A DNA stretch of 25,957 bases from Fimenecus sp964614605 (GTDB lineage Bacteria; Bacillota; Clostridia; Oscillospirales; Acutalibacteraceae): the NCBI GenBank assembly GCA_964614605.1, contig CAZTLU010000018.1, forward strand, positions 1-25,957, read 5' to 3'. The notes beneath the pieces were generated by a model. The model had not been told where the DNA came from and ran no database searches. It was given only the letters and a program-made list of their open reading frames with translations. Positions 16,283-24,295 of this stretch are shown piece after piece (position 1 is the first letter of the stretch; the number at the start of each line of letters is the position of its first letter). The translations under genes and the position numbers were made by a program.

Positions 16283-17245
16283 ATGAAAACTATAGGTGTT
16301 CTTACAAGCGGTGGCGACGCTCCGGGCATGAACGCGGCTGTCCGTTCAGTTGTTCGTGCAGGTTGTGAAAACGGCTTTCGAGTTATGGGCATAAGACGCG
16401 GTTATAACGGTCTTATGCAAGGTGATATGTATGAAATGAACCTTCGTAGCGTTTCCAATATTATTAACCGCGGCGGTACAATTCTTTATTCGGCAAGAAG
16501 CCCTGAATTCAAAACTGAAGAGGGTCTTCAAAAGGCTCTTAATGTTGCAAAAGAGGTTGGCCTTGACGGCGTAGTTGTTATCGGCGGTGACGGTTCATTC
16601 AGAGGCGCACGCGATTTATCACTTCGTGGACTTCCCTGTGTTGGTGTTCCCGGCACAATCGACAACGATATTGCTTGCAGCGATTATACAATCGGTTACG
16701 ATACCGCAATGAATACAGTTCTTGAAATGGCTGACAGACTTCGCGATACTACAGAGTCTCACGACCGTTGTTCAGTTATTGAGGTTATGGGTCGTCGTGC
16801 AGGTTATATTGCTCTTAATGCAGGTATTGCCTGCGGTGCTACAACAATACTTATCCCCGAGGTTGAGTATGATTTTCAGCGTGATGTTATCGACAGAATG
16901 CTCAGAACTCAGAAAACAGGTAAAAAGCACTTCATCATAATTGTTGCCGAAGGCGTAGGCGGCGTTGAAGAAATGGCGAAGCGTATTCAGGCTGAAACAG
17001 GTGTTGAAACAAGAGCAACTGTTTTGGGTCATGTTCAGCGTGGCGGTCATCCTACAGTGCGCGACAGAGTTGCAGGCAGCCTTATGGGTTACAAGGCAGT
17101 TGAACTTCTTAAAAACGGCATCGGAAATCGTGTTGTTGCAATGCAGAAGTCAGAAATTGTTGATTTTGATATTTTTGAAGCTCTTAATATGACAAAGTCT
17201 CTTGACCTTGACCTTTACAAGATTGCTCACGAGATTTCAATTTAA
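16283..17245 (+). CDS. pfkA: ATP-dependent 6-phosphofructokinase
   Basis: 320 aa from the ATG at 16283, the exact family length. It phosphorylates fructose-6-phosphate, the committed step of glycolysis. TSGGDAPGMN (8-17), effector-site R21 and R25, GGDGS (101-105) and PGTIDNDI with catalytic D127 are seen, along with MGRRAGYIAL and the C-terminal HVQRGGHP. The residue after GGDG is Ser with Gly at 104, which is the ATP-type pattern; PPi-dependent enzymes have GGDD. dnaE-pfkA proximity is common in Firmicutes. A kinase-like gene follows after 2 nt. Confidence 0.97.
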   Translation: MKTIGVLTSGGDAPGMNAAVRSVVRAGCENGFRVMGIRRGYNGLMQGDMYEMNLRSVSNIINRGGTILYSARSPEFKTEEGLQKALNVAKEVGLDGVVVIGGDGSFRGARDLSLRGLPCVGVPGTIDNDIACSDYTIGYDTAMNTVLEMADRLRDTTESHDRCSVIEVMGRRAGYIALNAGIACGATTILIPEVEYDFQRDVIDRMLRTQKTGKKHFIIIVAEGVGGVEEMAKRIQAETGVETRATVLGHVQRGGHPTVRDRVAGSLMGYKAVELLKNGIGNRVVAMQKSEIVDFDIFEALNMTKSLDLDLYKIAHEISI

Positions 17246-17247
17246 TT

Positions 17248-17742
17248 ATGTCAAATATTATTCTTATTGGTATGCCGGGTTGTGGTAAAAGCACAGTCGG
17301 TGTTATACTTGCAAAAACTCTGGGTATCGGCTTTGTTGATACTGATTTGATTATTCAGCAACGTGAAAAACGCCTTTTACAGAATATAATTGATAGTGAC
17401 GGAATCGAATACTTCCTTGATTGTGAAGCAGAAGCAGTTAAATCACTTGATTGTGAAAACTGCGTTATTGCCACGGGTGGCAGTGTGATTTTCCGTGAAG
17501 ATGCAATAGGACATCTTAAAAAAGATGGAAAAATCTTTTATCTCAATGTTCCTCTTGATGAAATCAAAAAACGTCTTGATAATATAAGTACCCGCGGTGT
17601 TGCTGCTTCAAAAAATCAAACTATTGAAGATATTTTTAACGAGCGAGTACCACTTTATGAAAAATATGCCGATTATATTCTTGATTTAAACGGATGTTCA
17701 GCAGAGCAGACGGTTGAAAAAATTTCAAAATTTTACAGATAA
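17248..17742 (+). CDS. Shikimate-kinase-like P-loop kinase lacking the shikimate Arg
   Basis: 164 aa, the size of AroK. Visible: Walker A GMPGCGKST (8-16), DTD (31-33), ATGGS (75-79), LID Arg R116 (STRGVA) and the C-terminal NERVPLY Arg (R133). In shikimate kinases the substrate carboxylate is held by the Arg of an FRxxE motif; here the motif reads FLDCE, with Leu57 in that place. Similar FLxxE proteins are widespread in Clostridia and are routinely annotated shikimate kinase. Its neighbour is pfkA (2-nt gap, no own SD, probably coupled), not aromatic-pathway genes. It may phosphorylate shikimate poorly or use another small substrate; I leave the symbol blank. Confidence 0.75.
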   Translation: MSNIILIGMPGCGKSTVGVILAKTLGIGFVDTDLIIQQREKRLLQNIIDSDGIEYFLDCEAEAVKSLDCENCVIATGGSVIFREDAIGHLKKDGKIFYLNVPLDEIKKRLDNISTRGVAASKNQTIEDIFNERVPLYEKYADYILDLNGCSAEQTVEKISKFYR

Positions 17743-17747
17743 TAATT

Positions 17748-17799
17748 GCCTTACGGTATTTTCAAAATTAGAGAAAATTCACCGTAAGGCGATTTTTTT
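17748..17799 (+). terminator. Rho-independent terminator after the kinase gene
   Basis: 10-bp stem GCCTTACGGT (17748-17757) with ACCGTAAGGC (17781-17790), an inner 6-bp ATTTTC/GAAAAT stem, then a run of seven T. It ends the pfkA unit. Confidence 0.88.
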
Positions 17800-17836
17800 A
17801 CCTCAAATAATAATCAACTTATGAGGAAGATTATTA

Positions 17837-17875
17837 GTGCGGCTAAAGTGAGCAGAGTTAAACTTCAAGTCGCAC
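17837..17875 (+). promoter_or_regulatory. Hairpin directly upstream of the spoIVB Shine-Dalgarno
   Basis: 8-bp stem GTGCGGCT (17837-17844) with AGTCGCAC (17868-17875), one G-U pair, plus an inner 4-bp AAGT/ACTT stem. The 3' arm touches the GGAGGTGA at 17876. There is no T-run, so it is not a terminator. It could protect the mRNA 5' end or tune translation. Confidence 0.45.
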
Positions 17876-17883
17876 GGAGGTGA
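17876..17883 (+). promoter_or_regulatory. spoIVB Shine-Dalgarno supporting a TTG start
   Basis: GGAGGTGA is a full anti-SD match. It is spaced correctly for TTG at 17888 and there is no nearby in-frame ATG. Confidence 0.8.
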
Positions 17884-17887
17884 GCAT

Positions 17888-19123
17888 TTGTGTAATTTTT
17901 TTAAAACTCTTTCTGCAATCTGCACTGCATTGTGCATAATTGTATTTTCTCTGGTGTATTTCGGACAAGAAAATATACCCGATAAAATAACAACAATTGA
18001 AAATTCAACCTATGAATTTAAAAGTATTTTCGGCATTTCGTTGTTTCGCTTGAATTATGAAAACGAAACAGATGTCGCGTCGGGGACTGCCCGAGCTTCA
18101 CAGAACAAAGCTGAAATTGAACTTTTTAATATTATTCCCGTAAAAACTGCTGAAATAACAAATTCAAAAAGAAAATATGTTATTTTAGGCGGAGAACTTT
18201 TCGGCGTTAAGCTTTATACTGATGGCGTGCTTGTGGTTGATACCGATGCGGTAGAAACTGAAAACGGTAAAGTTAACCCCGCACAAGAGGCAGGTCTGAA
18301 AGTGGGGGATATAATTAAAAGTGTTAATAATGAAAAAGTAACTTCAACAAAATCCCTTGCACAGAAAATTGAAGCAAGCAGTGGTGTGAAAATGACTTTC
18401 GATATTGTGCGTAACAACAGAAATCTCACAATAACATTTGAAACCTGTAAAGAAAAATCAACAGGCAAATATAAAGCGGGACTTTGGGTACGAGACAGTA
18501 CGGCAGGTCTTGGGACAGTCACATTTTATAACTCGTCGACGGATTCATTTGCAGGTCTTGGGCACGGGATTTACGATGTTGATACTAACGAAATAATGCC
18601 GATGAACAATGGCGAGGTGTTTTCGGCTTATGTAAACGGAATTTATAAAAGCAGCACGGGTAGTGTAGGAGAGCTTTGCGGTGTAATTACGGGTAAATCC
18701 GTTGGGGAGCTTTGTCTTAATAATGAAAAGGGTGTTTACGGGTTTACTCAAACAGATAAAACTGAAGCGGTTCCGGTTGCGGTTAAACAAGAAGTAACAA
18801 CGGGAAAAGCGCAAATATATTGTACCCTTGATGACGGCGGAGTTAAAAGCTATGATATTGAAATAAAAAAGATATATTCAAATTCAGATTCAGTTAATAA
18901 AGATATGATAATTGAGGTTACTGACAAGGCACTTTTAGAGAAAACAGGCGGAATAGTTCAGGGAATGAGCGGCTCACCGATAATACAAAACGGCAAGCTT
19001 GTTGGTGCCGTTACGCATGTTTTTGTAAATGACCCCACAAAAGGCTATGCAATTTTCATTGAGAGAATGTTAGATACTGTAGAAGAGATGGAAGCAGAAC
19101 AAGAATCGGAGGATGCCGCATAG
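17888..19123 (+). CDS. spoIVB: SpoIVB sporulation peptidase (S55, PDZ)
   Basis: 411 aa, TTG start. N-terminal membrane anchor (about 5-26), PDZ domain (about 110-180: QEAGLKVGDIIKSVNNEKV), then the S55 serine peptidase domain: His in GLGHGIYD (H226) and the Ser loop IVQGMSGSPIIQNGK (Ser about 361), followed by VGAVTHVFVNDPTKGY. In Bacillus it is made in the forespore and cleaves SpoIVFA to switch on sigma-K processing; many Clostridia keep it. It implies an endospore-forming lineage, though not that this strain sporulates. In most spore formers spo0A follows; here an envelope operon does. I could not identify a sigma-F or sigma-G promoter with confidence. Confidence 0.93.
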   Translation: MCNFFKTLSAICTALCIIVFSLVYFGQENIPDKITTIENSTYEFKSIFGISLFRLNYENETDVASGTARASQNKAEIELFNIIPVKTAEITNSKRKYVILGGELFGVKLYTDGVLVVDTDAVETENGKVNPAQEAGLKVGDIIKSVNNEKVTSTKSLAQKIEASSGVKMTFDIVRNNRNLTITFETCKEKSTGKYKAGLWVRDSTAGLGTVTFYNSSTDSFAGLGHGIYDVDTNEIMPMNNGEVFSAYVNGIYKSSTGSVGELCGVITGKSVGELCLNNEKGVYGFTQTDKTEAVPVAVKQEVTTGKAQIYCTLDDGGVKSYDIEIKKIYSNSDSVNKDMIIEVTDKALLEKTGGIVQGMSGSPIIQNGKLVGAVTHVFVNDPTKGYAIFIERMLDTVEEMEAEQESEDAA

Positions 19124-19134
19124 CAAAATATGAT

Positions 19135-19170
19135 ACCGAACTTCGCTGAAACCGGCGCAGTTCGGTGTTT
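19135..19170 (+). terminator. Probable weak terminator after spoIVB
   Basis: 8-bp stem ACCGAACT (19135-19142) with AGTTCGGT (19159-19166), extendable by CGC/GCG after one mismatch, followed by a broken T-tract (GTTTCTCT). It is good as a hairpin but poor as a T-tail. Confidence 0.5.
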
Positions 19171-19216
19171 CTCTGTGATAATACTTTAATGTTTTAAAAT
19201 AATATCATTTTATGTA

Positions 19217-19246
19217 TTGACGATTAAATACCATTTATGGTAAAAT
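19217..19246 (+). promoter_or_regulatory. Promoter of the 19315-25725 envelope operon
   Basis: TTGACG (19217-19222), 18-nt spacer and TAAAAT (19241-19246), with TG one base before the -10. No comparable promoter or terminator was found between here and 25738, so the five following genes are probably one transcript. A 6-bp ATAAGG/CCTTAT hairpin lies in the leader. Confidence 0.7.
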
Positions 19247-19314
19247 ATACTGAATTATAAGGCAAAATGTGCCCTTATGACAAAATTAACTTTTACGGGT
19301 AAATAGGAGGAACT

Positions 19315-22125
19315 ATGAAAAAAGTTAAAGAATTATTGGGAAAGGTTAAGGCTCTTGACAAAAAGAAAAAGATTCTCTTAATCGTTCTCGCATGTGTTTT
19401 AGTATTAGCCATTGCGGGCGGTATAGTTGCTGCTGTTGTATTAGGTGGCGGCGATTCCTTTAGCAGTGAACCTACAGGAGAAAATACTACATACAATGTA
19501 AGTGTTAAAACTGCGGGCGGAATGGCATTGTCTGAAATTGACGTGTATGTTTATGATAGCAAAAATCTTGAAAATATGCGTGATTACGGAAAGACAAACG
19601 AAAATGGTGAAATTAGCTTCAATATTCCTAAAAGCAGTAAATATGCTATTGTGCTTTCAGGTGTAGCAAAGGGCTATGAAGTAAAAGAAAGCTATAAGTT
19701 TGATGATGAAAGTGCTGAAATTGTTTTAACTTCATCACTTATCACCGACGAAGACCTTTCAACCGCTACTCTCGGCATGGGTGATGTTATGTATGACTTC
19801 ACCGTTATGGCTGCAGACGGCAGTGAAGTAAAGCTTTCAGATGTTCTTAAAAAGAAAGATTTGGTTGTATTAAACTTCTGGTATACAACTTGTTCTTGGT
19901 GTCTTGAAGAATTCCCCTTGATGAATGAAGTTTATGCAGATTATAAGGATAATGTAGAAATTATTGCTTTGAATCCTATGGAGGATAACAATGCAGTTAA
20001 AACCTTCCAGGAGCAATATCAGTTATCTTTCTCTATGGCAGCTTGTCCTTCTTCATGGGCGAATACCTTTAGTGTTTCGGGTTATCCCACATCTGTTTTC
20101 ATTGACCGTTACGGCGTAATCTGTCTTGTTGAGTCAGGCGCAATTACAAGTAAAAGACCTTGGGTATGTGCTTTTGACCACTTTACTGCTGAAGATTATC
20201 AGCAGATGCTTTGCGAAAACGGAATCAGTGATTTGGTTACTCAAATTAAGCCCAATGTTGAAATGCCTTCCTCTGATAAGATTGCAGAGTTAATTAACAA
20301 GGGTAGCATCAATGTAACATATCGTCCTGAAACAGAGGATGAAAACGCTGAATATATTTGGCCGTTTATTGAGGGCGAAAAGCTTGGTCAGTCTTGTATA
20401 TACGCTTCCAATACCGGCATTGATGATTCATATGCCATTATGTATGCAGATGTTGAGCTTAAAGCAGGTCAGGCGGTTGGCTTTGATTATTTGGTTTCCT
20501 CTGAAAAGCTTTGCGATATATTATATGTAATTGTAAACGATGAAGATATTTTCCAGATATCAGGTGTTTCTGAAACTGAAAAATGGCAGTCATGCTATCC
20601 GGTTGTGGCTGAAGAAGACGGCACTTATGAGATTGCACTTTGCTTCTTGAAAGATAGTGATGGCGCAGAGGGTGACGATACAGTTTATATCGACAATATG
20701 CGCGTTATTGATGCAGACGATATTGATGTTGCAACATATCTTCCTCGTCAGGCAGCAGTCACTAAAGACGACGGTGATACATATTCATATGTAGATATCG
20801 TTTATAACGAAAAAGATGGTTATTATCATGTTGGCTCTGCAAACGGTCCGTTACTTCTTGCTGACCTTATGAACTATACACAGTTCAATGAAGAAGAAAC
20901 TCTTTATGATATCGTATATAACGGCGATGCAGATAAAAACGGCGTAAGCCTTTATGCATATGAAGATGAAGGCGGCTTGGGAATGGTTAAGTATTTCTCT
21001 TACGCATCAAACTCAAGCTTAAGCGGTGTTTGTACCGTTAACAAAGAACTTGCAGAAATGCTCAAGCAGGTAGCAGAGGTTGCAGGCTTTGAGGATGACG
21101 AAAACGAATGGCTTAAGGTTTGTAAGTATTATCAGGTATACGGTAAGGGTGCAGAACAGCTTGAAGACCCCATAAAGGGACTTGCAATATTCTCTGCATA
21201 TGAAACAAAGCTTGGTAAAAATGTTTCAACAAACTATTTCTATTATGACAGAGCCATTATCCCGAGAGGTCTCTTCTCTAAATTCGTGCCTTCAAAATCA
21301 GGTGTTTACCGTTTCACATCAAAGAGTGATTATGAAGAGGGTATTGATGCTTGGATTTTTGATGAAAACGGTGAACAGCTTTATGTATATGAGCACGACG
21401 AGAGAATGTATACTGATACAATAAACTGCTCAATGGTTTATTATATGGAAGCAGGAAAGTCATATTATATCAATATGGCGTACTGGGATATTTATGCAAC
21501 AGGTACAATTCCTTACGATGTAGAATATCTTGGTTCTTCCTACAAACTCTTCCGTGCTTGCGCACCAGGATATTTCACTTACGACAGTGACGCAACCGGA
21601 GATATAATGTATGACATTATCACAGGTGGTATTACTCCTGTGCTTAAAAATGGTCAGTATTACGAATCAATAGATAACAGTTTGATTTATGCTGATTTTA
21701 CAGGTCTTACAAGTGTGTTCGACCGTTCAATTGTTGAAATGATTGAAATGGGCGGCTTCGACTTCACTAAGTCTGAAACAGACGGCGAAATTCTTGCATA
21801 CATGGCACAGAATGACAATGATGTTGAAAAGACCAATGAATATCTCAAGAAACTTTGGGGCGAAGACTACGATGAAAACGCAGAAATCTATCAGATTGAA
21901 GATGTTTTCGCAGGTCGTTATCACGGTGACGGTCCTGACCTTACAGAAGAAATGCGTGCTTATACTAAAAAGGTTATCAAGTCAAGTGACGAACGCAACG
22001 GTTGCGTAGTAGTTGATGAAAGACTTGCAGAAATGCTTCAGCTTCTTATGGATAAATATACCTTTGAAGGTGTAGATAATTCATGGATTAAGCTTTGCTA
22101 TTACTACGATTATTTAGGTAAATAA
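19315..22125 (+). CDS. Membrane-anchored multidomain TlpA-like thioredoxin surface protein
   Basis: 936 aa. A Lys-rich N-terminus and TM segment (about 20-44) place the rest outside the cell. Modules in order: Ig/Cna-B-like domain (about 58-140); TlpA/ResA-like thioredoxin domain (about 155-305) with C193-S-W-C196 and cis-Pro P258 in GYPTSVFID; a jelly-roll-like beta domain (about 330-470, ending DDTVYIDNMRV); an unrecognised repeat module (about 485-611) with SANGPL at 508-513; a PPC-like beta-sandwich (about 620-770, KFVPSKSGVYRFTS); and a second, more diverged copy of the repeat module to the C-terminus. The residue before the first active-site Cys is Thr, not the usual Trp. Excellent SD (AGGAGG). 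Redox activity is likely from the CxxC; overall role unknown. No DsbD/CcdA partner is in the window. Confidence 0.85.
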   Translation: MKKVKELLGKVKALDKKKKILLIVLACVLVLAIAGGIVAAVVLGGGDSFSSEPTGENTTYNVSVKTAGGMALSEIDVYVYDSKNLENMRDYGKTNENGEISFNIPKSSKYAIVLSGVAKGYEVKESYKFDDESAEIVLTSSLITDEDLSTATLGMGDVMYDFTVMAADGSEVKLSDVLKKKDLVVLNFWYTTCSWCLEEFPLMNEVYADYKDNVEIIALNPMEDNNAVKTFQEQYQLSFSMAACPSSWANTFSVSGYPTSVFIDRYGVICLVESGAITSKRPWVCAFDHFTAEDYQQMLCENGISDLVTQIKPNVEMPSSDKIAELINKGSINVTYRPETEDENAEYIWPFIEGEKLGQSCIYASNTGIDDSYAIMYADVELKAGQAVGFDYLVSSEKLCDILYVIVNDEDIFQISGVSETEKWQSCYPVVAEEDGTYEIALCFLKDSDGAEGDDTVYIDNMRVIDADDIDVATYLPRQAAVTKDDGDTYSYVDIVYNEKDGYYHVGSANGPLLLADLMNYTQFNEEETLYDIVYNGDADKNGVSLYAYEDEGGLGMVKYFSYASNSSLSGVCTVNKELAEMLKQVAEVAGFEDDENEWLKVCKYYQVYGKGAEQLEDPIKGLAIFSAYETKLGKNVSTNYFYYDRAIIPRGLFSKFVPSKSGVYRFTSKSDYEEGIDAWIFDENGEQLYVYEHDERMYTDTINCSMVYYMEAGKSYYINMAYWDIYATGTIPYDVEYLGSSYKLFRACAPGYFTYDSDATGDIMYDIITGGITPVLKNGQYYESIDNSLIYADFTGLTSVFDRSIVEMIEMGGFDFTKSETDGEILAYMAQNDNDVEKTNEYLKKLWGEDYDENAEIYQIEDVFAGRYHGDGPDLTEEMRAYTKKVIKSSDERNGCVVVDERLAEMLQLLMDKYTFEGVDNSWIKLCYYYDYLGK

Positions 22126-22166
22126 TTTAACAACTCTTTATTTCAATATGAAGGAGTTTGATAATA

Positions 22167-23396
22167 ATGAAAAAAATTAAAGGCTTTGTAGCTATCCTTT
22201 TGGCAGTATGCATGCTTTTATCTCTTACTGCTTGCGGTGGCAACAAAACATATAAAGTAACTGTTAAAGATGCACTTGGAAATCCTTATTCTACAGGCAT
22301 AATTGTTCAGTTTATGCAGAATGGTAAACAGGTTGCTATGCAGGCTTGTGATGAAAACGGTGTTGCAACCAAGAAATTGCCTAAAGGTGACTATACTGTT
22401 GCATTGTCTTTCACAGATAATGAAGATGGCTATTATTATGAAGAGGGTGCAAAGCTTACTTCAAGTGAGAATGAGATTGATGTGATTTTGGCTAACAAAA
22501 TCACATCGGACCCACAAGCACTTTATGTAGGTGAGGGCGAATACGAAGCATATGCGGTATCTGTAGGCTGTACATATGTTGAATTGTCAGCTGAACACAG
22601 AAATTATTTCCTTTTCACACCCACACAGGCAGGAAATTATGAATTCTCAATAATCGGTGATGCAAAAACAGAAATCGGTTATTATGGTGCACCTCATTTT
22701 GTACAGACAATAAGTGCGGCAGAGGTAGTTGATAACAAATTTACTGTTTCTGTAAGTGCAAGCATGATTGGCACGGGTGATGGTGGAACCGCTGCATATG
22801 TAATCGGTATAGATGCTTTGGATGCAGATTCCAAAAATTGTATTCTTGCTATTAACCGTCTTGGCGATGCAATTAAAACTTTAGAGGATGAGCCATGGAC
22901 AGTTTATCAGAAAACCGTTGAACTTTCTGAATATACTTTACCTGCAGGTGTAGAAATCAAAGAGTTTGATTTAACTGCATCAACAGATACATATAATATT
23001 GTTTATAATGAAACTGACGGTTTCTATCATTTAAATTCAGCAAACGGTCCTTTGGTGCTTGTTCGTCTAGCAGAAGATTGCGATTATATTGCTTGCTTCG
23101 AAACAATACTCGACCGTTCAGGTGTTTCAAAGTATTTCTTTGATGAAGACGGCGAATTTGTAAAGAAAGAAAGCTATTCAGAATGTCTTCTTGAATACAT
23201 TGAATATGCAGAAGAAACTGAGGGCGTTTATCCTCTTACAGAAGACTTGAAATATATCATTCAGCAACGCGGTGATTATGTTGGCTGGTGGAATATTGAA
23301 AGCAGCGGATATTTATTTAAAGATGCAAACGGTAATAATGATGCCACAATCAATGCTGAAATTGCTTGGCTTTTGATGTGTTGCTATGCTGAATAA
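22167..23396 (+). CDS. Lipoprotein with Ig-like, PPC-like and SANGPL-module domains
   Basis: 409 aa from the ATG at 22167. A TTG nine bases upstream is in frame but too close to AAGGAG (22151-22156). Signal peptide with lipobox LTAC, C23. An Ig/Cna-B-like domain (about 28-110, YKVTVKDALGNP) is followed by a PPC-like beta-sandwich (about 120-220, YFLFTPTQAGNYEF) and the same unrecognised module as in the 936-aa protein: N281-L301 shares 14 of 21 residues with its N498-L518. It has no thioredoxin domain. It is 41 nt downstream of the 936-aa gene with its own SD. Function unknown; modules suggest extracellular binding or a partner of the redox protein. Confidence 0.82.
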   Translation: MKKIKGFVAILLAVCMLLSLTACGGNKTYKVTVKDALGNPYSTGIIVQFMQNGKQVAMQACDENGVATKKLPKGDYTVALSFTDNEDGYYYEEGAKLTSSENEIDVILANKITSDPQALYVGEGEYEAYAVSVGCTYVELSAEHRNYFLFTPTQAGNYEFSIIGDAKTEIGYYGAPHFVQTISAAEVVDNKFTVSVSASMIGTGDGGTAAYVIGIDALDADSKNCILAINRLGDAIKTLEDEPWTVYQKTVELSEYTLPAGVEIKEFDLTASTDTYNIVYNETDGFYHLNSANGPLVLVRLAEDCDYIACFETILDRSGVSKYFFDEDGEFVKKESYSECLLEYIEYAEETEGVYPLTEDLKYIIQQRGDYVGWWNIESSGYLFKDANGNNDATINAEIAWLLMCCYAE

Positions 23397-23409
23397 GGTG
23401 CATTTGAAA

Positions 23410-24273
23410 ATGACAAATAAGATAATAAGCTTGTGTGTAGCAATTGCCCTTTGCTTTAGTTTTACTGTCTTTCTCTCGGGTTGTGATAATTCGGGAGAAG
23501 ATAATAAAACCTCGGGTACAATGTATTCCGTCACAGTAGAAACTATTGGCGGGATGCCACTTGAGGATATAACTGTTGAGGTTTACAAAGATGCAGAAAT
23601 GCAAAGTCTTCAGTGGGTGGCAGAAACCGACAGTGAAGGTACAGTAACCTTCAGTGCAGATTCTTCAAAAATCTATTATGCAGTTCTCAATGATGTTCCT
23701 GACGGTTATAAGCTTCAATCTAATTATGAAATCAACAGCGAAAATACAACAATTTCACTTGAAATTGTTCTTGGCGATGCTACTGATATGACAGGCGTTA
23801 CCTATAAATTGGGCAGTGTGGTTCACGATTTCACCGTAACTGCAACGGACGGTAAAGACTACAAAATTTCCGAACTTCTCAAAACAAAAAAGGCAGTTGT
23901 ACTTAATTTTTGGTTTATAAACTGTGGCCCTTGTAAATTGGAATTCCCATATTTGCAGCAAGCATACATTGATTATCAGGATGATATTGCGTTAATTGCA
24001 ATAAATCCCTATGATGGCACAGATGCTACAGTTTCTGCTTATGCTGTTGAGAATAATCTTACATTCCCCATGGCGTCAGAAGATTCGGCTTGGGCAGAGA
24101 TTATGCAGTTAACGGCTTATCCCACAACGGTTGTAATTGACCGTTACGGCACAATCTGTTTGATTCATAAGGGTATGGTGACAAGCAAAGAGGACTTTAC
24201 AAAGGTCTTTGAGTTTTTCACTGCCGACGATTACAAACAAACTTTAGTAAGAAATTTAAGTGATATTCAATAA
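23410..24273 (+). CDS. TlpA-like thioredoxin lipoprotein
   Basis: 287 aa from the ATG at 23410. An earlier in-frame ATG at 23386 overlaps the upstream gene and would spoil the signal peptide, while AAGGTG at 23394-23399 fits 23410. Lipobox LSGC, C25. An Ig-like domain (about 38-115) precedes a TlpA/ResA-like domain (about 135-285) with C172-G-P-C175 and cis-Pro P238 in AYPTTVVID. It aligns end to end with the N-terminal third of the 936-aa protein (shared VLNFW, LEFP/EEFP, FTADDYKQ/FTAEDYQQ), so the two are paralogues with different anchors and different CxxC dipeptides. Asn precedes the first Cys. TlpA relatives usually reduce extracytoplasmic disulfides; substrate unknown. Confidence 0.88.
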   Translation: MTNKIISLCVAIALCFSFTVFLSGCDNSGEDNKTSGTMYSVTVETIGGMPLEDITVEVYKDAEMQSLQWVAETDSEGTVTFSADSSKIYYAVLNDVPDGYKLQSNYEINSENTTISLEIVLGDATDMTGVTYKLGSVVHDFTVTATDGKDYKISELLKTKKAVVLNFWFINCGPCKLEFPYLQQAYIDYQDDIALIAINPYDGTDATVSAYAVENNLTFPMASEDSAWAEIMQLTAYPTTVVIDRYGTICLIHKGMVTSKEDFTKVFEFFTADDYKQTLVRNLSDIQ

Positions 24274-24295
24274 TTTTTATAAAGAGGTATAGAAA

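Noticed and set aside
19257..19278. 6-bp hairpin in the leader of the envelope operon as a regulatory element
   Set aside because: Six base pairs with a 10-nt AT-rich loop are expected by chance in this composition; noted only in the promoter entry.
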